64,000 bases of DNA, from NCBI RefSeq assembly GCF_018531465.1, contig NZ_JAHDTF010000006.1:124001-188000 (forward strand), read 5' to 3'. Under the pieces are notes generated by a model. That model saw only the letters and a program-made list of their open reading frames with translations, ran no database searches and was not told where the DNA came from. This document shows positions 24,522-32,725 of this stretch, piece by piece (position 1 is the first letter of the stretch; each line of letters opens with the position of its first letter). Position numbers and translations under genes: made by a program. The DNA comes from Sphaerisporangium fuscum. Its GTDB lineage: Bacteria; Actinomycetota; Actinomycetes; Streptosporangiales; Streptosporangiaceae.

Positions 24522-25153
24522 TAGCCGAGGACGACGCCCTGCTGCGGGAAGGGCTGGTCATGCTGCTGACCAGCGAGGGCATCACCGTGGAGGCCGCCGT
24601 GGACAACGCCGGCGACCTGCTGGAGGCGATCGGCGGTTCCGCTCCCGACGCCGTGGTGGTGGACGTGCGCCTGCCACCGGACTTCCGCGACGAGGGCTTG
24701 AAAGCCGCCGTCGAAGCGCGCAGGCGGCGACCGGGACTGCCGGTGCTGGTGCTGTCGTCCTACGTGGAGGACAGCACGGCCGCCGAGCTCCTCCACGACG
24801 GCGTGGGCGGTGTCGGTTACCTGCTCAAGCAGCGCGTCGGCAAGGTGGGGGAGTTCATCGACGCCCTGCGCAGGGTGGCGGACGGCGGGACCGTCATCGA
24901 CCCCGAGGTCATCGCGCAACTCCTGGTGCGCAGGCGCTCCAGCGACCCGCTGCACAACCTCACGCCACGCGAGCGGGAGGTGCTGGGGTTGATGGCCGAG
25001 GGGCACGCCAACGCGGGGATCGCCCAGCGGCTCGTCCTCAGCGACGGCGCGGTCAACAAGCACATCAGGAACATCTTCGACAAGCTCGGCCTGCCCCCCT
25101 CGGAGAACGGCCACCGCCGTGTGCTGGCCGTGCTCGCCTACCTCAAGGCCTGA
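24509..25153 (+). CDS. NarL/FixJ-family response regulator
   Basis: 214 residues. The receiver domain begins VVIAEDDALLREGL, with phosphorylation site Asp52 in VVVDVRLPP and the conserved Lys in YLLKQRV. The LuxR-type HTH is LTPREREVLGLMAEGHANAGIAQRLVLSDGAVNKHIRNIFDKLGL (read in segments). It overlaps the histidine kinase gene by 13 bases and is its partner. Targets are unknown; the nearest downstream gene has its own operator and promoter 440 bases away. Confidence 0.93.
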   Translation: MRVVIAEDDALLREGLVMLLTSEGITVEAAVDNAGDLLEAIGGSAPDAVVVDVRLPPDFRDEGLKAAVEARRRRPGLPVLVLSSYVEDSTAAELLHDGVGGVGYLLKQRVGKVGEFIDALRRVADGGTVIDPEVIAQLLVRRRSSDPLHNLTPREREVLGLMAEGHANAGIAQRLVLSDGAVNKHIRNIFDKLGLPPSENGHRRVLAVLAYLKA

Positions 25154-25588
25154 TGGGGCCTGCGGCGGTGCGCAGGGTCAGCGCGGAAGCAGCTGCCGGG
25201 CCTCCATCGTCACCGCCCTTCTCACCTCGATCGATTCCTCTTGGCGATTGTTCCATGGCCGGGTTGATCGTGGTCGGTCCGACGCCGGCCACCATCGAGA
25301 ACACCCTCGGCTTTCGACGCCCAGATCGCCAAGGTCGTGGCAGCCGTACGCGCACGCTGGTCCGACTCCGACCCGAAGAAGGTCCTCTGAACGCGGGCCC
25401 CGTCGCTCACGGACCGCCCGGACGCGGCCGGCGACAGCGCTGCCGGACGCGTCCGGGCGTGCCCGCCGGCCCGCTCGACAGCGCCCTGAGCCAAAGGGAG
25501 AGGTAATTCGCCCCGCGAACTGAAGGGCGCCCGAATGCCGTCCTCGCCGCCCGGCACGCGAGCCCACCCCTGAACACAGGCGACCGGA
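25154..25588. other. Intergenic stretch with a possible frameshifted gene remnant
   Basis: No intact gene is visible. From the ATG at 25255 the frame reads MAGLIVVGPTPATIENTLGF. If one base in the TTT following GGC is ignored, it continues as DAQIAKVVAAVRARWSDSDPKKVL and stops at about 25390. The two pieces look like the C-terminal region of one protein broken by a single-base shift, but I do not recognise the family. The remainder (25391-25588) shows neither coding bias nor repeats. Confidence 0.35.
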
Positions 25589-25637
25589 GTTGCAGTTCGT
25601 GCCACGAACCAATATAGTTCGTGACACGAACTGCAAC
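25589..25637 (+). promoter_or_regulatory. 49-base near-perfect palindrome: double operator enclosing a promoter
   Basis: The outer 13 bases (25589-25601) are the exact reverse complement of 25625-25637. Inside are two identical dyads, GTTCGTG-N-CACGAAC, at 25595-25609 and 25617-25631, 22 bases centre to centre, about two helix turns. TTGCAG (25590-25595), a 17-base spacer and TATAGT (25613-25618) form a good sigma-70-type promoter lying wholly inside the palindrome. Transcription should start near 25625, 40 bases before the oxidoreductase ATG. No cognate repressor gene is adjacent. Confidence 0.8.
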
Positions 25638-25664
25638 CTATTTCTTCGTTTGGGGCGTGCAATC

Positions 25665-26756
25665 ATGAGTCGTGCAGTGGTGGTCGTCGGTGGCGGTTAC
25701 GGGGGTTCGGCGCTCGCCAAGGCGCTGGCCGCCGAGACCGAGGTCGTCCTCGTCGATCCCCGCGACGCGTTCGTCAACACGGCGGGGTCGCTGCGGGCGC
25801 TGGCCCGGCCCGACTGGGGGAGCACCATGTTCTTCCCCTACGCCGACTTCCTGACCCGGGGAACCGTGATCCGCGACCGCGCGGTCTCGGTGGATCCCGG
25901 TGGCGTCACCCTGGCCTCGGGCGAGCGGATCGAGGCCGGCTATGTGGTCCTGGCCACGGGGTCCAGCTACACCTACCCGGCCAAGCCCGCCGCCGACCCC
26001 ACCGAGCAGATCCTGGAGGACCTCCGCCTGACCCACAAGGAGCTGGCCGGCGCCGAACGGGTGCTGATCCTCGGCGCCGGGCCGGTCGGCCTGGAACTGG
26101 CGGGGGAGATCAAGGAGGTCTGGCCGCACAAGCAGGTGACCGTCGTCGACCCGGCCGAGCGGCTGCTGCCCGGGTTCGAGCCGGAGCTGCGTCACGACCT
26201 GCACCGCCAGCTCGACGAGCTGGGCGTCCACCTGCGGCTGGGCACCGAGCTGACCGCGCCGCCGGCCACCGGGCCCGGCCAGGCCGAGACCTTCACCGTC
26301 ACCACCGGCGGCGGGGAGGAGATCACCGCCGACATCTGGTTCCGCGCCCACGGTGTGCGCGTCAACAGCGACTACCTCGCCGACGGCCGGCTCACCACGC
26401 GCAACCGGCAGGGGCAGGTCCCGGTCACCGAGACGCTCAACGTCCGCGGGTACGACCACGTCTACGCGATCGGCGACATCACCGACGTCGCCGAGGCCAA
26501 GATGGCCGGGTACGCGATGCAGCACGCCGAGGTGGTGGCGCGCAACATCATCGCCCAACTGCGCGGTGAGCGGCCCACGGCCACCTACCAGCCCTTGCCC
26601 CACCCGATGATCCTGCTCCCGCTCGGCTCGCGCGGCGGCGTCGGCCAGTTGCCCACCCCCGACGGCCCGGCCGTCGTCCCGGTCGAGACGGTCGTCCAGT
26701 ACAAGGGGGCCGACCTGTTCACCGGCCGCTTCACCGAACAGTTCGGCTCCGCCTGA
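25665..26756 (+). CDS. FAD/NAD(P)-dependent oxidoreductase (AIF/NDH-2-like)
   Basis: 363 residues of the pyridine-nucleotide-disulphide oxidoreductase fold, closest in style to AIFM2/FSP1-like and type II NADH dehydrogenases. The FAD motif AVVVVGGGYGGSALAKAL is at residues 4-21, the NAD(P) motif VLILGAGPVGLELAGEI lies mid-protein, and the C-terminal FAD motif is VYAIGDITDVAEAKMAGYAMQHAEVVARNI (read in segments). No CxxxxC redox-active disulphide is present, so it is not a disulphide reductase. It may pass electrons from NAD(P)H to a quinone or act on a small molecule. The ATG at 25665 lies 28 bases after a palindromic operator-promoter. An aldo/keto reductase remnant follows immediately. Confidence 0.88.
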   Translation: MSRAVVVVGGGYGGSALAKALAAETEVVLVDPRDAFVNTAGSLRALARPDWGSTMFFPYADFLTRGTVIRDRAVSVDPGGVTLASGERIEAGYVVLATGSSYTYPAKPAADPTEQILEDLRLTHKELAGAERVLILGAGPVGLELAGEIKEVWPHKQVTVVDPAERLLPGFEPELRHDLHRQLDELGVHLRLGTELTAPPATGPGQAETFTVTTGGGEEITADIWFRAHGVRVNSDYLADGRLTTRNRQGQVPVTETLNVRGYDHVYAIGDITDVAEAKMAGYAMQHAEVVARNIIAQLRGERPTATYQPLPHPMILLPLGSRGGVGQLPTPDGPAVVPVETVVQYKGADLFTGRFTEQFGSA

Positions 26757-26769
26757 AAGGAGGCACACC

Positions 26770-27101
26770 ATGCGGTACACCCGCCTCGGCCGCAGCGGCC
26801 TTTCGGTGTCCCGGCTCGTGCTGGGCACCATGAACTTCGGGCAGGAGACCTCCGAAGCCGACAGTCACGCGCTGGCGCCGACATCGGCGAGGATCCCGCC
26901 CACGTCGGACTGGCGTGGCTGCTCGCCCAGGACGGGGTGACCGGGCCGATCATCGGCCCCCGGACGGCCGGGCAACTCGACGGGTCGCTGCGCGCGCAGG
27001 AGATCACGCTCGACGACACTACGCTGACCAGGCTGGAGGCGCTCTTCCCGCCGCCCGCGCCCAACGGGGCCGAACCCGCACCCGAGGCGTACGCCTGGTG
27101 A
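26770..27101 (+). pseudogene. Aldo/keto reductase with large internal deletion
   Basis: The gene begins normally after GAAAGGAGG with MRYTRLGRSGLSVSRLVLGTMNFGQ, the canonical aldo/keto reductase N-terminus. About 35 codons in, at roughly 26865-26880, it jumps to the family's C-terminus in another frame: HVGLAWLLAQDGVTGPIIGPRTAGQL, ending PEAYAW and the stop at 27099-27101. The catalytic Tyr/Lys/His region, roughly 200 or more residues, is missing, and the two parts are out of frame. The product cannot be an active reductase. The original operon was oxidoreductase, reductase, LLM flavoprotein, with stop-start overlap (GTGA at 27098) into the next reading frame. Confidence 0.85.
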
Positions 27102-27130
27102 TCAGGAGATTCGAAAGGAAAGGCAGAACC

Positions 27131-28045
27131 TTGACCGGACACGACATCGTCTTCGGCTTCGGCGCGCACAGCGGCATCGACGAGGCCCCGGAGCTGCTGC
27201 GCATGGCTCAGCAGGCCGACCGCGACGGGCTCGACCTGTTCTCGCTGTCGGACCACCCCTACATCGGCGGACGGCTGGACGCCTACGCCGCCATCGGCTT
27301 CATCCTCGGGCGCACCCAGCACATCGCCGGCCTCGCCAACGTCACCAACCTGCCCACCCGGCCCGCTCCCATGCTGGCCAGGACCGTGACGTCGCTGTCG
27401 GCCCTGTCCGGCGGCCGCGTCGTGCTCGGCATGGGCGCGGGCGGGTTGTGGGACCGGATCGCCGACATGGGCGTGCCGCGGCTGTCGCAGGGCGACGCCG
27501 TGGACGCCTTCGAGGAGGCGATCGTCCTGGTGAAGAAGCTGTCGGGCGGCGGCCCGCCGGTCACCTTCCAGGGCCGCCACTACCAGGTGCACCAGATCGA
27601 CCCGGCTCCCGTGGCCGCGCCGCCGGTGTGGACCGGGTCGAACGGGCCGAGATCCCTGGCCGCCACCGGCCGGGTGGCCGACGGCTGGATCCCCGGCCAC
27701 GCGGCCGACTGGCTGAGCGAGCGCTACCGGACCTCACGGCCGATCATCGACGAGGCGGCGGCGGCTGTGGGCCGCGACCCGCGCGAGATCCGCACGATCT
27801 ACAACTTCCCCGGCCGCATCACCGACCGGCCACTGCCCGCCACCCGTGACCACGAGGGCCGCTGGATCGGCGGTTCGGCCGGCCAGTGGGTCGAGGAGCT
27901 GACCGGAGCCGTGCTGGAGCACGACGCGTCGGGCTTCATCCTCTTCTCGGGCAGTCAGGGCACCGCCGACCTGATGACCCTCGGCCGCTGGGCCGGGGAG
28001 ATCGTCCCCGCCGTACGCGAGGCGATCGCCAAGGAGAACGGCTGA
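27131..28045 (+). CDS. LLM-class flavin-dependent oxidoreductase
   Basis: 304 residues of the luciferase-like monooxygenase (bacterial luciferase/F420-dependent) TIM-barrel family. Blocks include FGFGAHSG at the N-terminus, LDLFSLSDHPYIGGRLDAYAAIG, NLPTRPAPMLARTVTSLSALSGGRVVLGMGAG (read in segments), PPVWTGSNGPRSLAATGRVADGWIP and a C-terminal GFILFSG. Cofactor may be F420 or FMN. TTG at 27131 is preceded by AAAGGAAAGG and starts directly before the first strand. A GTG at 27098 overlapping the reductase stop would add 11 residues. It was probably the third gene of the palindrome-controlled operon. Confidence 0.86.
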   Translation: MTGHDIVFGFGAHSGIDEAPELLRMAQQADRDGLDLFSLSDHPYIGGRLDAYAAIGFILGRTQHIAGLANVTNLPTRPAPMLARTVTSLSALSGGRVVLGMGAGGLWDRIADMGVPRLSQGDAVDAFEEAIVLVKKLSGGGPPVTFQGRHYQVHQIDPAPVAAPPVWTGSNGPRSLAATGRVADGWIPGHAADWLSERYRTSRPIIDEAAAAVGRDPREIRTIYNFPGRITDRPLPATRDHEGRWIGGSAGQWVEELTGAVLEHDASGFILFSGSQGTADLMTLGRWAGEIVPAVREAIAKENG

Positions 28046-28074
28046 GGCCGGTCCCGCACCACTCGGCCCGCCCG

Positions 28075-29118
28075 CTATCTGCTGCCCGCCGCCAACGCGG
28101 CCGGCCGGGGGAAGCGTGCGACGAACCGCGCCCCGGAGGGGCTGTCCTCGAGGGTGAGGGTGCCGCCGTGCTCTTCGGCGATCTGCCGGGCGATCGGCAG
28201 GCCCAGGCCGCTGCCGCCGGTGTCCTTGACGAGCGCGTCCTGCAGCCGGGCGAAGCGCTCGAAGATGACCTCCCGTTGTTCGTACGGCACCCCGCTCCCG
28301 TCGTCGTAGATCTCCAGCACCGCGGCGTCGCCCCGGTGCTCGACGGTGACGATGACGGTGGAGCGGGCGTGGCGTTCGGCGTTGTCCATCAGGTTGTGCA
28401 GCAGCCGGGTGAGGCCGATCCGCTCCCCGTGGACCATCACGCCGCTGCTGAACCTCCTGACCACCCTGACCTTGTCCTGCCGGTGGTCCAGCTCGCCGTC
28501 CACCAGGACGGCGAGGTTGAGCAGGTCGTACTGGCCGACGGCCCCCGCGTCGAGCCGGGAGATCTCCAGCAGGTTGGTCACCAGGTCCTGCAGCCGCTCG
28601 AGGGAGTCCAGCAGCCTGCCGGCGGTCTCCTCCCAGTCGGTCTCCTCCCGCCGCATGAGCGCTTCCTCGATCTCGGTGCGCATCGCCGCGAGCGGGTTGC
28701 GCAGGTCGTGGGAGGTGTCCGAGGCGAATCTCAGCTGGTCCTGGATGGCCGCCTGGGCCCGCTCCAACGTCTGGTTGGTGGCCTGCGCGAGCTCCTTGAA
28801 CTCGTCGTCATGGCTCGGCAGCGGGACCCGCTCGCCCAGGCTGGAGGGCCGGATCGTGGTCAGTTTCCCGCTGATGGCGCGCACCGGCTGCAAGGTCTTG
28901 CTCATCATCCAGTACGTCCCGAGCGCGGTGGCCGCGATCAGCAGGAGCGAACCGGCGACGAATCCGGCCAGCGCGGCCGAGCTGTCGTAGCGTGGAGGCT
29001 GGGGAGCGGCGAGCAGCAGCAGCGTCGCGAAGACGCAGAGCAGCGCCATGACGGCGCTCGCCACGGTGGTCACACGGGTTTTGACGGAGCAGTGATGCCA
29101 CGCTCTGAAGCTGATCAT
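28075..29118 (-). CDS. HAMP-type sensor histidine kinase, no adjacent regulator
   Basis: 347 residues. Two membrane helices (about 17-38 and 49-71) enclose a very short outer loop of about ten residues, followed by a HAMP linker (LQPVRAISGKLTTI), HisKA with phospho-accepting His137 in SDTSHDLRNPLAAM, and a HATPase domain with NLMDNAERHA, DDGSGVP and GGSGLGLPIA. The minimal outer loop suggests that it senses something in or at the membrane. No response regulator gene is on either side, so its partner lies elsewhere or has been lost. It converges on the LLM flavoprotein gene. Confidence 0.9.
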   Translation of the reverse strand: MISFRAWHHCSVKTRVTTVASAVMALLCVFATLLLLAAPQPPRYDSSAALAGFVAGSLLLIAATALGTYWMMSKTLQPVRAISGKLTTIRPSSLGERVPLPSHDDEFKELAQATNQTLERAQAAIQDQLRFASDTSHDLRNPLAAMRTEIEEALMRREETDWEETAGRLLDSLERLQDLVTNLLEISRLDAGAVGQYDLLNLAVLVDGELDHRQDKVRVVRRFSSGVMVHGERIGLTRLLHNLMDNAERHARSTVIVTVEHRGDAAVLEIYDDGSGVPYEQREVIFERFARLQDALVKDTGGSGLGLPIARQIAEEHGGTLTLEDSPSGARFVARFPRPAALAAGSR

Positions 29119-29235
29119 CCCGGAAACGCCCTGGATCTAGCCGTGACACATCTACTAAACAGTAATGGAATGGGCGGGCCCCCCGGTCACGACCCCCTCC
29201 GAACGGGACCTCATGGCTCTGCCCGGCGGTGCCCG

Positions 29236-30192
29236 TCAGGATCGGCCGGTCAGGGTGCGGATGTCGTCGGCGATGCCGGGCAAGGGTGAGGTGTCGCCGA
29301 TCGACGCGAACCAGTCCCACAGTTCGAGGGCGTGGTAGAGCCGGTAGAGACGCAGGCGTTCGGGCCAGTCGGGAGGCAACGGCCCGTAGCCGTCGAGCAG
29401 GCCGGAGAGCTTGGCCCGGTCACCGCGGATCGCGTAGTAGTCGGTCTTGGCCAGGTCCAGCAGGGGGTCGGCGGCGACGGCGTTCTCCACGTCGACGAAT
29501 CCGGTCAGCGTCCAGCCGCCGGCTCCGTGCGCCACCAGGACGTTGCCCTCATGGAAGTCGTTGTGGCACAGCGACGGGCTCTCGCACCGTGCGAACAGCC
29601 TGCTCTGCTCGGCGACGCGCGCCCTGACCGCGTCGTGCAGCGCGGGATCGCCGCCGTACTCCCCGAACTCGCGGAGTTTCTTGGCGAACTGCCGCCTCAT
29701 GTAGGTGGTGTTGTCCGGCGCGGGATCAAGGACGCGGGTGGTCAGGTAGCCGTAGGCGTCCTGCCCGATTCGGTGCACCGCCGACAGGGCCTCGCCCATC
29801 TGCCGGTAGATGCCGCGCAGCTCGCCGCCGTCCAGCTCGCCGGCCACCTCCGACAGCGGCCGGCCGGGAAGCCTTGTCATGATGGTGAAAGCGGAGCCGA
29901 TGAGGTCGGTGCTCCGTTCGGCGTGCATGATCGTCGGGACCGCCGCGACACCGTGGTCATTCAGGACGCGATAGAGGTGCACTTCTTTGGCGAGCTTCCA
30001 CCGCCACTGCTCGGAGTAGATCTTCACGATCACCGGGTCCGGCGACTCGGTGTGGCGGACCTCGTAGACGGCGCTCAGCTGCCCGCCCGTCCGGGCGAGG
30101 ACGCCGGTGACGGTGGCGTGCGGCCACACAAGGCCGGCGACCGCTCCGGCCTGGCGCGGCGTCAGAGATCGATCAGGCACGCGGGACACCAT
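29236..30192 (-). CDS. Aminoglycoside-phosphotransferase-fold kinase
   Basis: 318 residues of the APH/choline kinase fold. A nucleotide-binding lobe (GQLSAVYEVRH...PVIVKIYSE) with the ATP-binding lysine in VKIY is followed by the catalytic loop SLCHNDFHEGNVLV (catalytic Asp) and the metal-binding aspartate motif GFVDVENAVAADPLLDLA, where the usual IDWE is VDVE. Family members phosphorylate antibiotics, sugars or other small alcohols with ATP. The substrate cannot be read. It diverges from a methyltransferase with a strong hairpin in the gap. Confidence 0.86.
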   Translation of the reverse strand: MVSRVPDRSLTPRQAGAVAGLVWPHATVTGVLARTGGQLSAVYEVRHTESPDPVIVKIYSEQWRWKLAKEVHLYRVLNDHGVAAVPTIMHAERSTDLIGSAFTIMTRLPGRPLSEVAGELDGGELRGIYRQMGEALSAVHRIGQDAYGYLTTRVLDPAPDNTTYMRRQFAKKLREFGEYGGDPALHDAVRARVAEQSRLFARCESPSLCHNDFHEGNVLVAHGAGGWTLTGFVDVENAVAADPLLDLAKTDYYAIRGDRAKLSGLLDGYGPLPPDWPERLRLYRLYHALELWDWFASIGDTSPLPGIADDIRTLTGRS

Positions 30193-30266
30193 AGGCCGGG
30201 CGGTTCGCGAGCTTCAACCGGAATTCGGCGCCGGTGGACTGGGGACGCCCGCCACCACCGGCGGCC

Positions 30267-30300
30267 GGAGTCCCGTCCCGGTGAGCAGGGACGGGACTCC
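30267..30300. repeat. Perfect 13-bp hairpin between divergent genes
   Basis: GGAGTCCCGTCCC (30267-30279) pairs exactly with GGGACGGGACTCC (30288-30300) across an 8-base loop. It lies between the starts of the phosphotransferase (minus) and methyltransferase (plus), where a terminator is not expected, and no T-run follows on either strand. It could be an RNA leader structure of the methyltransferase mRNA, a protein site, or the terminator of an unseen short RNA. Confidence 0.55.
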
Positions 30301-30358
30301 GCGCGGGTCGCGGGAAAACGAGGTGCGCGAGATTTTCGGGCGCTGCCAGACTGCGCCG

Positions 30359-31096
30359 GTGAACCGTGAACAGATCTCCAGGATCGCCCATGCCGATCAC
30401 CCGATAAAGTCCCCGCTCGGCGACGGCTCGGTGAGCCGCCTGCTGGAGCAGGGCCTGCCGCGCGGCGACGAACGTGTGCTCGACCTCGGCTGCGGCGGCG
30501 GGGAGTGGCTGCTGCGCGCCCTGGCCACCCGCCCCCTCCTGCACGCCGAAGGGGTGGACACCTCCGAGGACGCCCTGGCGCATGCTCGCCAGGCGGCGCG
30601 CCGCCTCGGCGTCCAGGAGCGCCTGGTCCTGCACCACCAGGACGCCGCGGCGTTCACCTCCCCGCACCCTTTCGATCTGGTGATCAGCGTCGGGGCCACG
30701 CACGCCTTCGGCGGGCTGGCGCCCACTCTGGCGGCGGCCCGCGAACATCTGGCCCCCGGCGGGCGCGTCCTGATCGGGGAGGGATTCTGGTCGGGTGATC
30801 CCTCTCCGGAGGCCGCCGAGATGCTGGGAGACCTCAGCGACCTGCCGGCGACCGTGGAGCAGGTCGTCGCCGGCGGATGGACCCCCGTCCACGGGCACAT
30901 CAGCACCCGCGAGGAGCTGGACGGCTACGAGTGGGCCTGCTGGGGATCGCTGGCCGCCTGGGCACTGGACCACCCGTCCGACCCCGGCAGTCCGCAGGTG
31001 CTCGCGACCGCCACCACCCGCCGCACCGAATGGCTGCGCGTCTACCGGGACGTCTTCGGGTTCCTGTGCCTGGTGCTACGGGAGACACCCGCCTGA
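30359..31096 (+). CDS. SAM-dependent class I methyltransferase
   Basis: 245 residues. The SAM-binding motif I VLDLGCGGGEWLLRALA is near residue 40, the acidic residue ending strand 2 is in AEGVDTSEDAL, and motif IV is PFDLVISVGATHAFGG, followed by LAPGGRVLIGEGFW. The last 100 residues carry a helical substrate cap ending in YRDVFGFLCLVLRETP. This resembles the small-molecule methyltransferase group (ubiE/TehB-like) rather than RNA or DNA enzymes. GTG at 30359 is chosen as start; upstream in-frame codons overlap the hairpin region and look non-coding. It converges on the PaiB gene. Confidence 0.87.
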   Translation: MNREQISRIAHADHPIKSPLGDGSVSRLLEQGLPRGDERVLDLGCGGGEWLLRALATRPLLHAEGVDTSEDALAHARQAARRLGVQERLVLHHQDAAAFTSPHPFDLVISVGATHAFGGLAPTLAAAREHLAPGGRVLIGEGFWSGDPSPEAAEMLGDLSDLPATVEQVVAGGWTPVHGHISTREELDGYEWACWGSLAAWALDHPSDPGSPQVLATATTRRTEWLRVYRDVFGFLCLVLRETPA

Positions 31097-31129
31097 CCAC
31101 CGGCCCCCGCTCGCCTCCTTCGGTGCGGG

Positions 31130-31777
31130 TCAGGGCTTCCAGGGGCCGATGCGGTCCAGGCGGCGGCGCTGCTGGCGCGCGGTGGGGACGTCCAGGCCCT
31201 GGCCGCGCGCGGTGAGACGGTCGGCGACATCTGTCCGGTGCTCGACGGGTTTGTGGTCGTCGTACTTGAACTTGGCCAGCACTTCGGTGACCTCCATGCG
31301 CAGGCCGCGGATGCCCGACAGCATCCGGCCGTAGGGGGGCTGGTCGACGGCGACGGGGGCGTGGTCGCCGCCGGGCTGGAAGTGGGCCAGCTGGCGGCGC
31401 AGCAGCTCGGCCTTGGCCTCGGGGTCGTCGACGATACCGGCGCGGCAGGTGAACTGGACGGCGGTGTAGTAGCTGGTGGGGACGCCGTCGCGGGGCGGGG
31501 TGCCGGCCTTGGCGCGCCAGGGGCCGGGGATGAAGGCGTAGTCGCCGATGACGGTGAGGACGACGTTCGGGTCGCGCTCGATCGCCTTCCAGACCGGGTT
31601 GGGCCTGGCGAGGTGGACCAGGAGGTCGGGTCCGTCGCACGTGAAGTGGGTGGGGACGACGACGGGCGGGTGGCCGGGCGGGCCGTTGACGCTGAGCTGC
31701 CCGAAGTCGTGGCCTTCGGCGATCCAGGTCCGCCACTCGGCTTCGTCCAGGCCGGCGTCCCAGGGCTGTACGAACAT
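31130..31777 (-). CDS. FMN-binding negative transcriptional regulator (PaiB family)
   Basis: 215 residues of the PaiB/FMN-binding split-barrel family. MFVQPWDAG matches the MYxP-type start, and the conserved blocks LSVNGPPGHPPVVVPTHF, LLVHLARPNPVWKAI, VIGDYAFIPGPWRAKAGTPP and PTSYYTAVQFTCRAGIVDD follow in order, with MLSGIRGLRMEVTEVLAKFKYDD near the end. Proteins of this family are called negative regulators from PaiB of Bacillus but probably act as flavin enzymes. The ATG is preceded by AAGGAGAC. It lies 42 bases downstream of the EamA transporter gene on the same strand, so the two form an operon facing an XRE-cupin regulator. Confidence 0.9.
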   Translation of the reverse strand: MFVQPWDAGLDEAEWRTWIAEGHDFGQLSVNGPPGHPPVVVPTHFTCDGPDLLVHLARPNPVWKAIERDPNVVLTVIGDYAFIPGPWRAKAGTPPRDGVPTSYYTAVQFTCRAGIVDDPEAKAELLRRQLAHFQPGGDHAPVAVDQPPYGRMLSGIRGLRMEVTEVLAKFKYDDHKPVEHRTDVADRLTARGQGLDVPTARQQRRRLDRIGPWKP

Positions 31778-31819
31778 GCTGTCTCCTTGGTGGGGCGGTG
31801 TGGTGGGTCGCGGGCTGGC

Positions 31820-32674
31820 TCAGGCCAGGGCCAGGAGGCCGACGGCGACGGCCGCGGCGCCCAGGCCGACGAGCTGGCCGCGGTGGACGCGTTCGGCGAG
31901 CACGCAGCGGGCGAGCAGGACCGTGCCGGCCGGGTAGAGGGCCGTGATCACGGCGACGACGGCGAGGTCCCCGCCGCGGGCGGCGATCAGGAACAGCAGG
32001 TTCGCCACGGAGTCCAGCCCTCCTGCGGCCGCCGACATCGCGTACGCGGGCCGCTCGGAGCCCAGCTTGCGGCGCATCAGCCCCGCCGCGGCCAGGGTGA
32101 GGGCCGAGGAGACCGCCCGGCCCACGATCAGCGGAGCCACCCCGCTGTCGGACGGCGCCTGGTGCAGGAAGATCAGCTGGAGGGCGATGGCGGTGCCCGC
32201 GCCGAATGCCAGCAGCAGCGCGGTACGTGAGGGGCGCGCCGAGCCCGCGCCGAGCCCGGCGCTGACCAGCACCACCGCCACCAGCGCGAGCGGCAGGCCC
32301 GCCAGCCCGGCGGCGGCCAGGTGCTCGCCCTGCAGCAGTCCCGCGCCGACGGGCAGCGCGGCCGACACCAGCGCGGTCACCGGCGACAGCACGTTCATCG
32401 GGCCGATCGCCAGGGTGCGGTAGAGCAGGGCGAACGCGGCGGCCGAGGCGGCCCCCGAGGCGGCGCCCCAGCCGAGGGCCGCGGCGCTGAACGAGGCGCC
32501 GAGCAGCGGCCACAGCAGCAGCTCGACCGCGAGACTGGCGGGGGCGGCGATCATCACGGTACGCAGCACGTGAGCCCTGCGGGCGCCGAGGCCGCCGAGG
32601 AAGTCGGCGCATCCGTAAGCGAGCGAGCTGCCGAGGGCCAGCAGCAGAGCGATCACGGCCACATCCCTTACCAT
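31820..32674 (-). CDS. EamA/DMT-family transporter
   Basis: 284-residue drug/metabolite transporter with ten predicted membrane helices arranged as two EamA repeats. The first helix is VIALLLALGSSLAYGCADFLGG, the mid-protein break around PSRTALLLAFGAG starts the second half, and the last helix is LVGLGAAAVAVGLLAL. Family members export amino acids or small metabolites. It starts the two-gene unit with PaiB and diverges from an XRE-cupin regulator; an inverted GAATGGT element overlaps its start. Confidence 0.88.
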   Translation of the reverse strand: MVRDVAVIALLLALGSSLAYGCADFLGGLGARRAHVLRTVMIAAPASLAVELLLWPLLGASFSAAALGWGAASGAASAAAFALLYRTLAIGPMNVLSPVTALVSAALPVGAGLLQGEHLAAAGLAGLPLALVAVVLVSAGLGAGSARPSRTALLLAFGAGTAIALQLIFLHQAPSDSGVAPLIVGRAVSSALTLAAAGLMRRKLGSERPAYAMSAAAGGLDSVANLLFLIAARGGDLAVVAVITALYPAGTVLLARCVLAERVHRGQLVGLGAAAVAVGLLALA

Positions 32675-32725
32675 TCATTAGAACGACCAAACAGTACAAC
32701 AGACCGACCGAGTCAGCCAAATGAC

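Noticed and set aside
30267..30300. Hairpin as an ordinary terminator
   Set aside because: Both flanking genes are transcribed away from it, and no T-run follows, so it is reported as a structure of unknown role.
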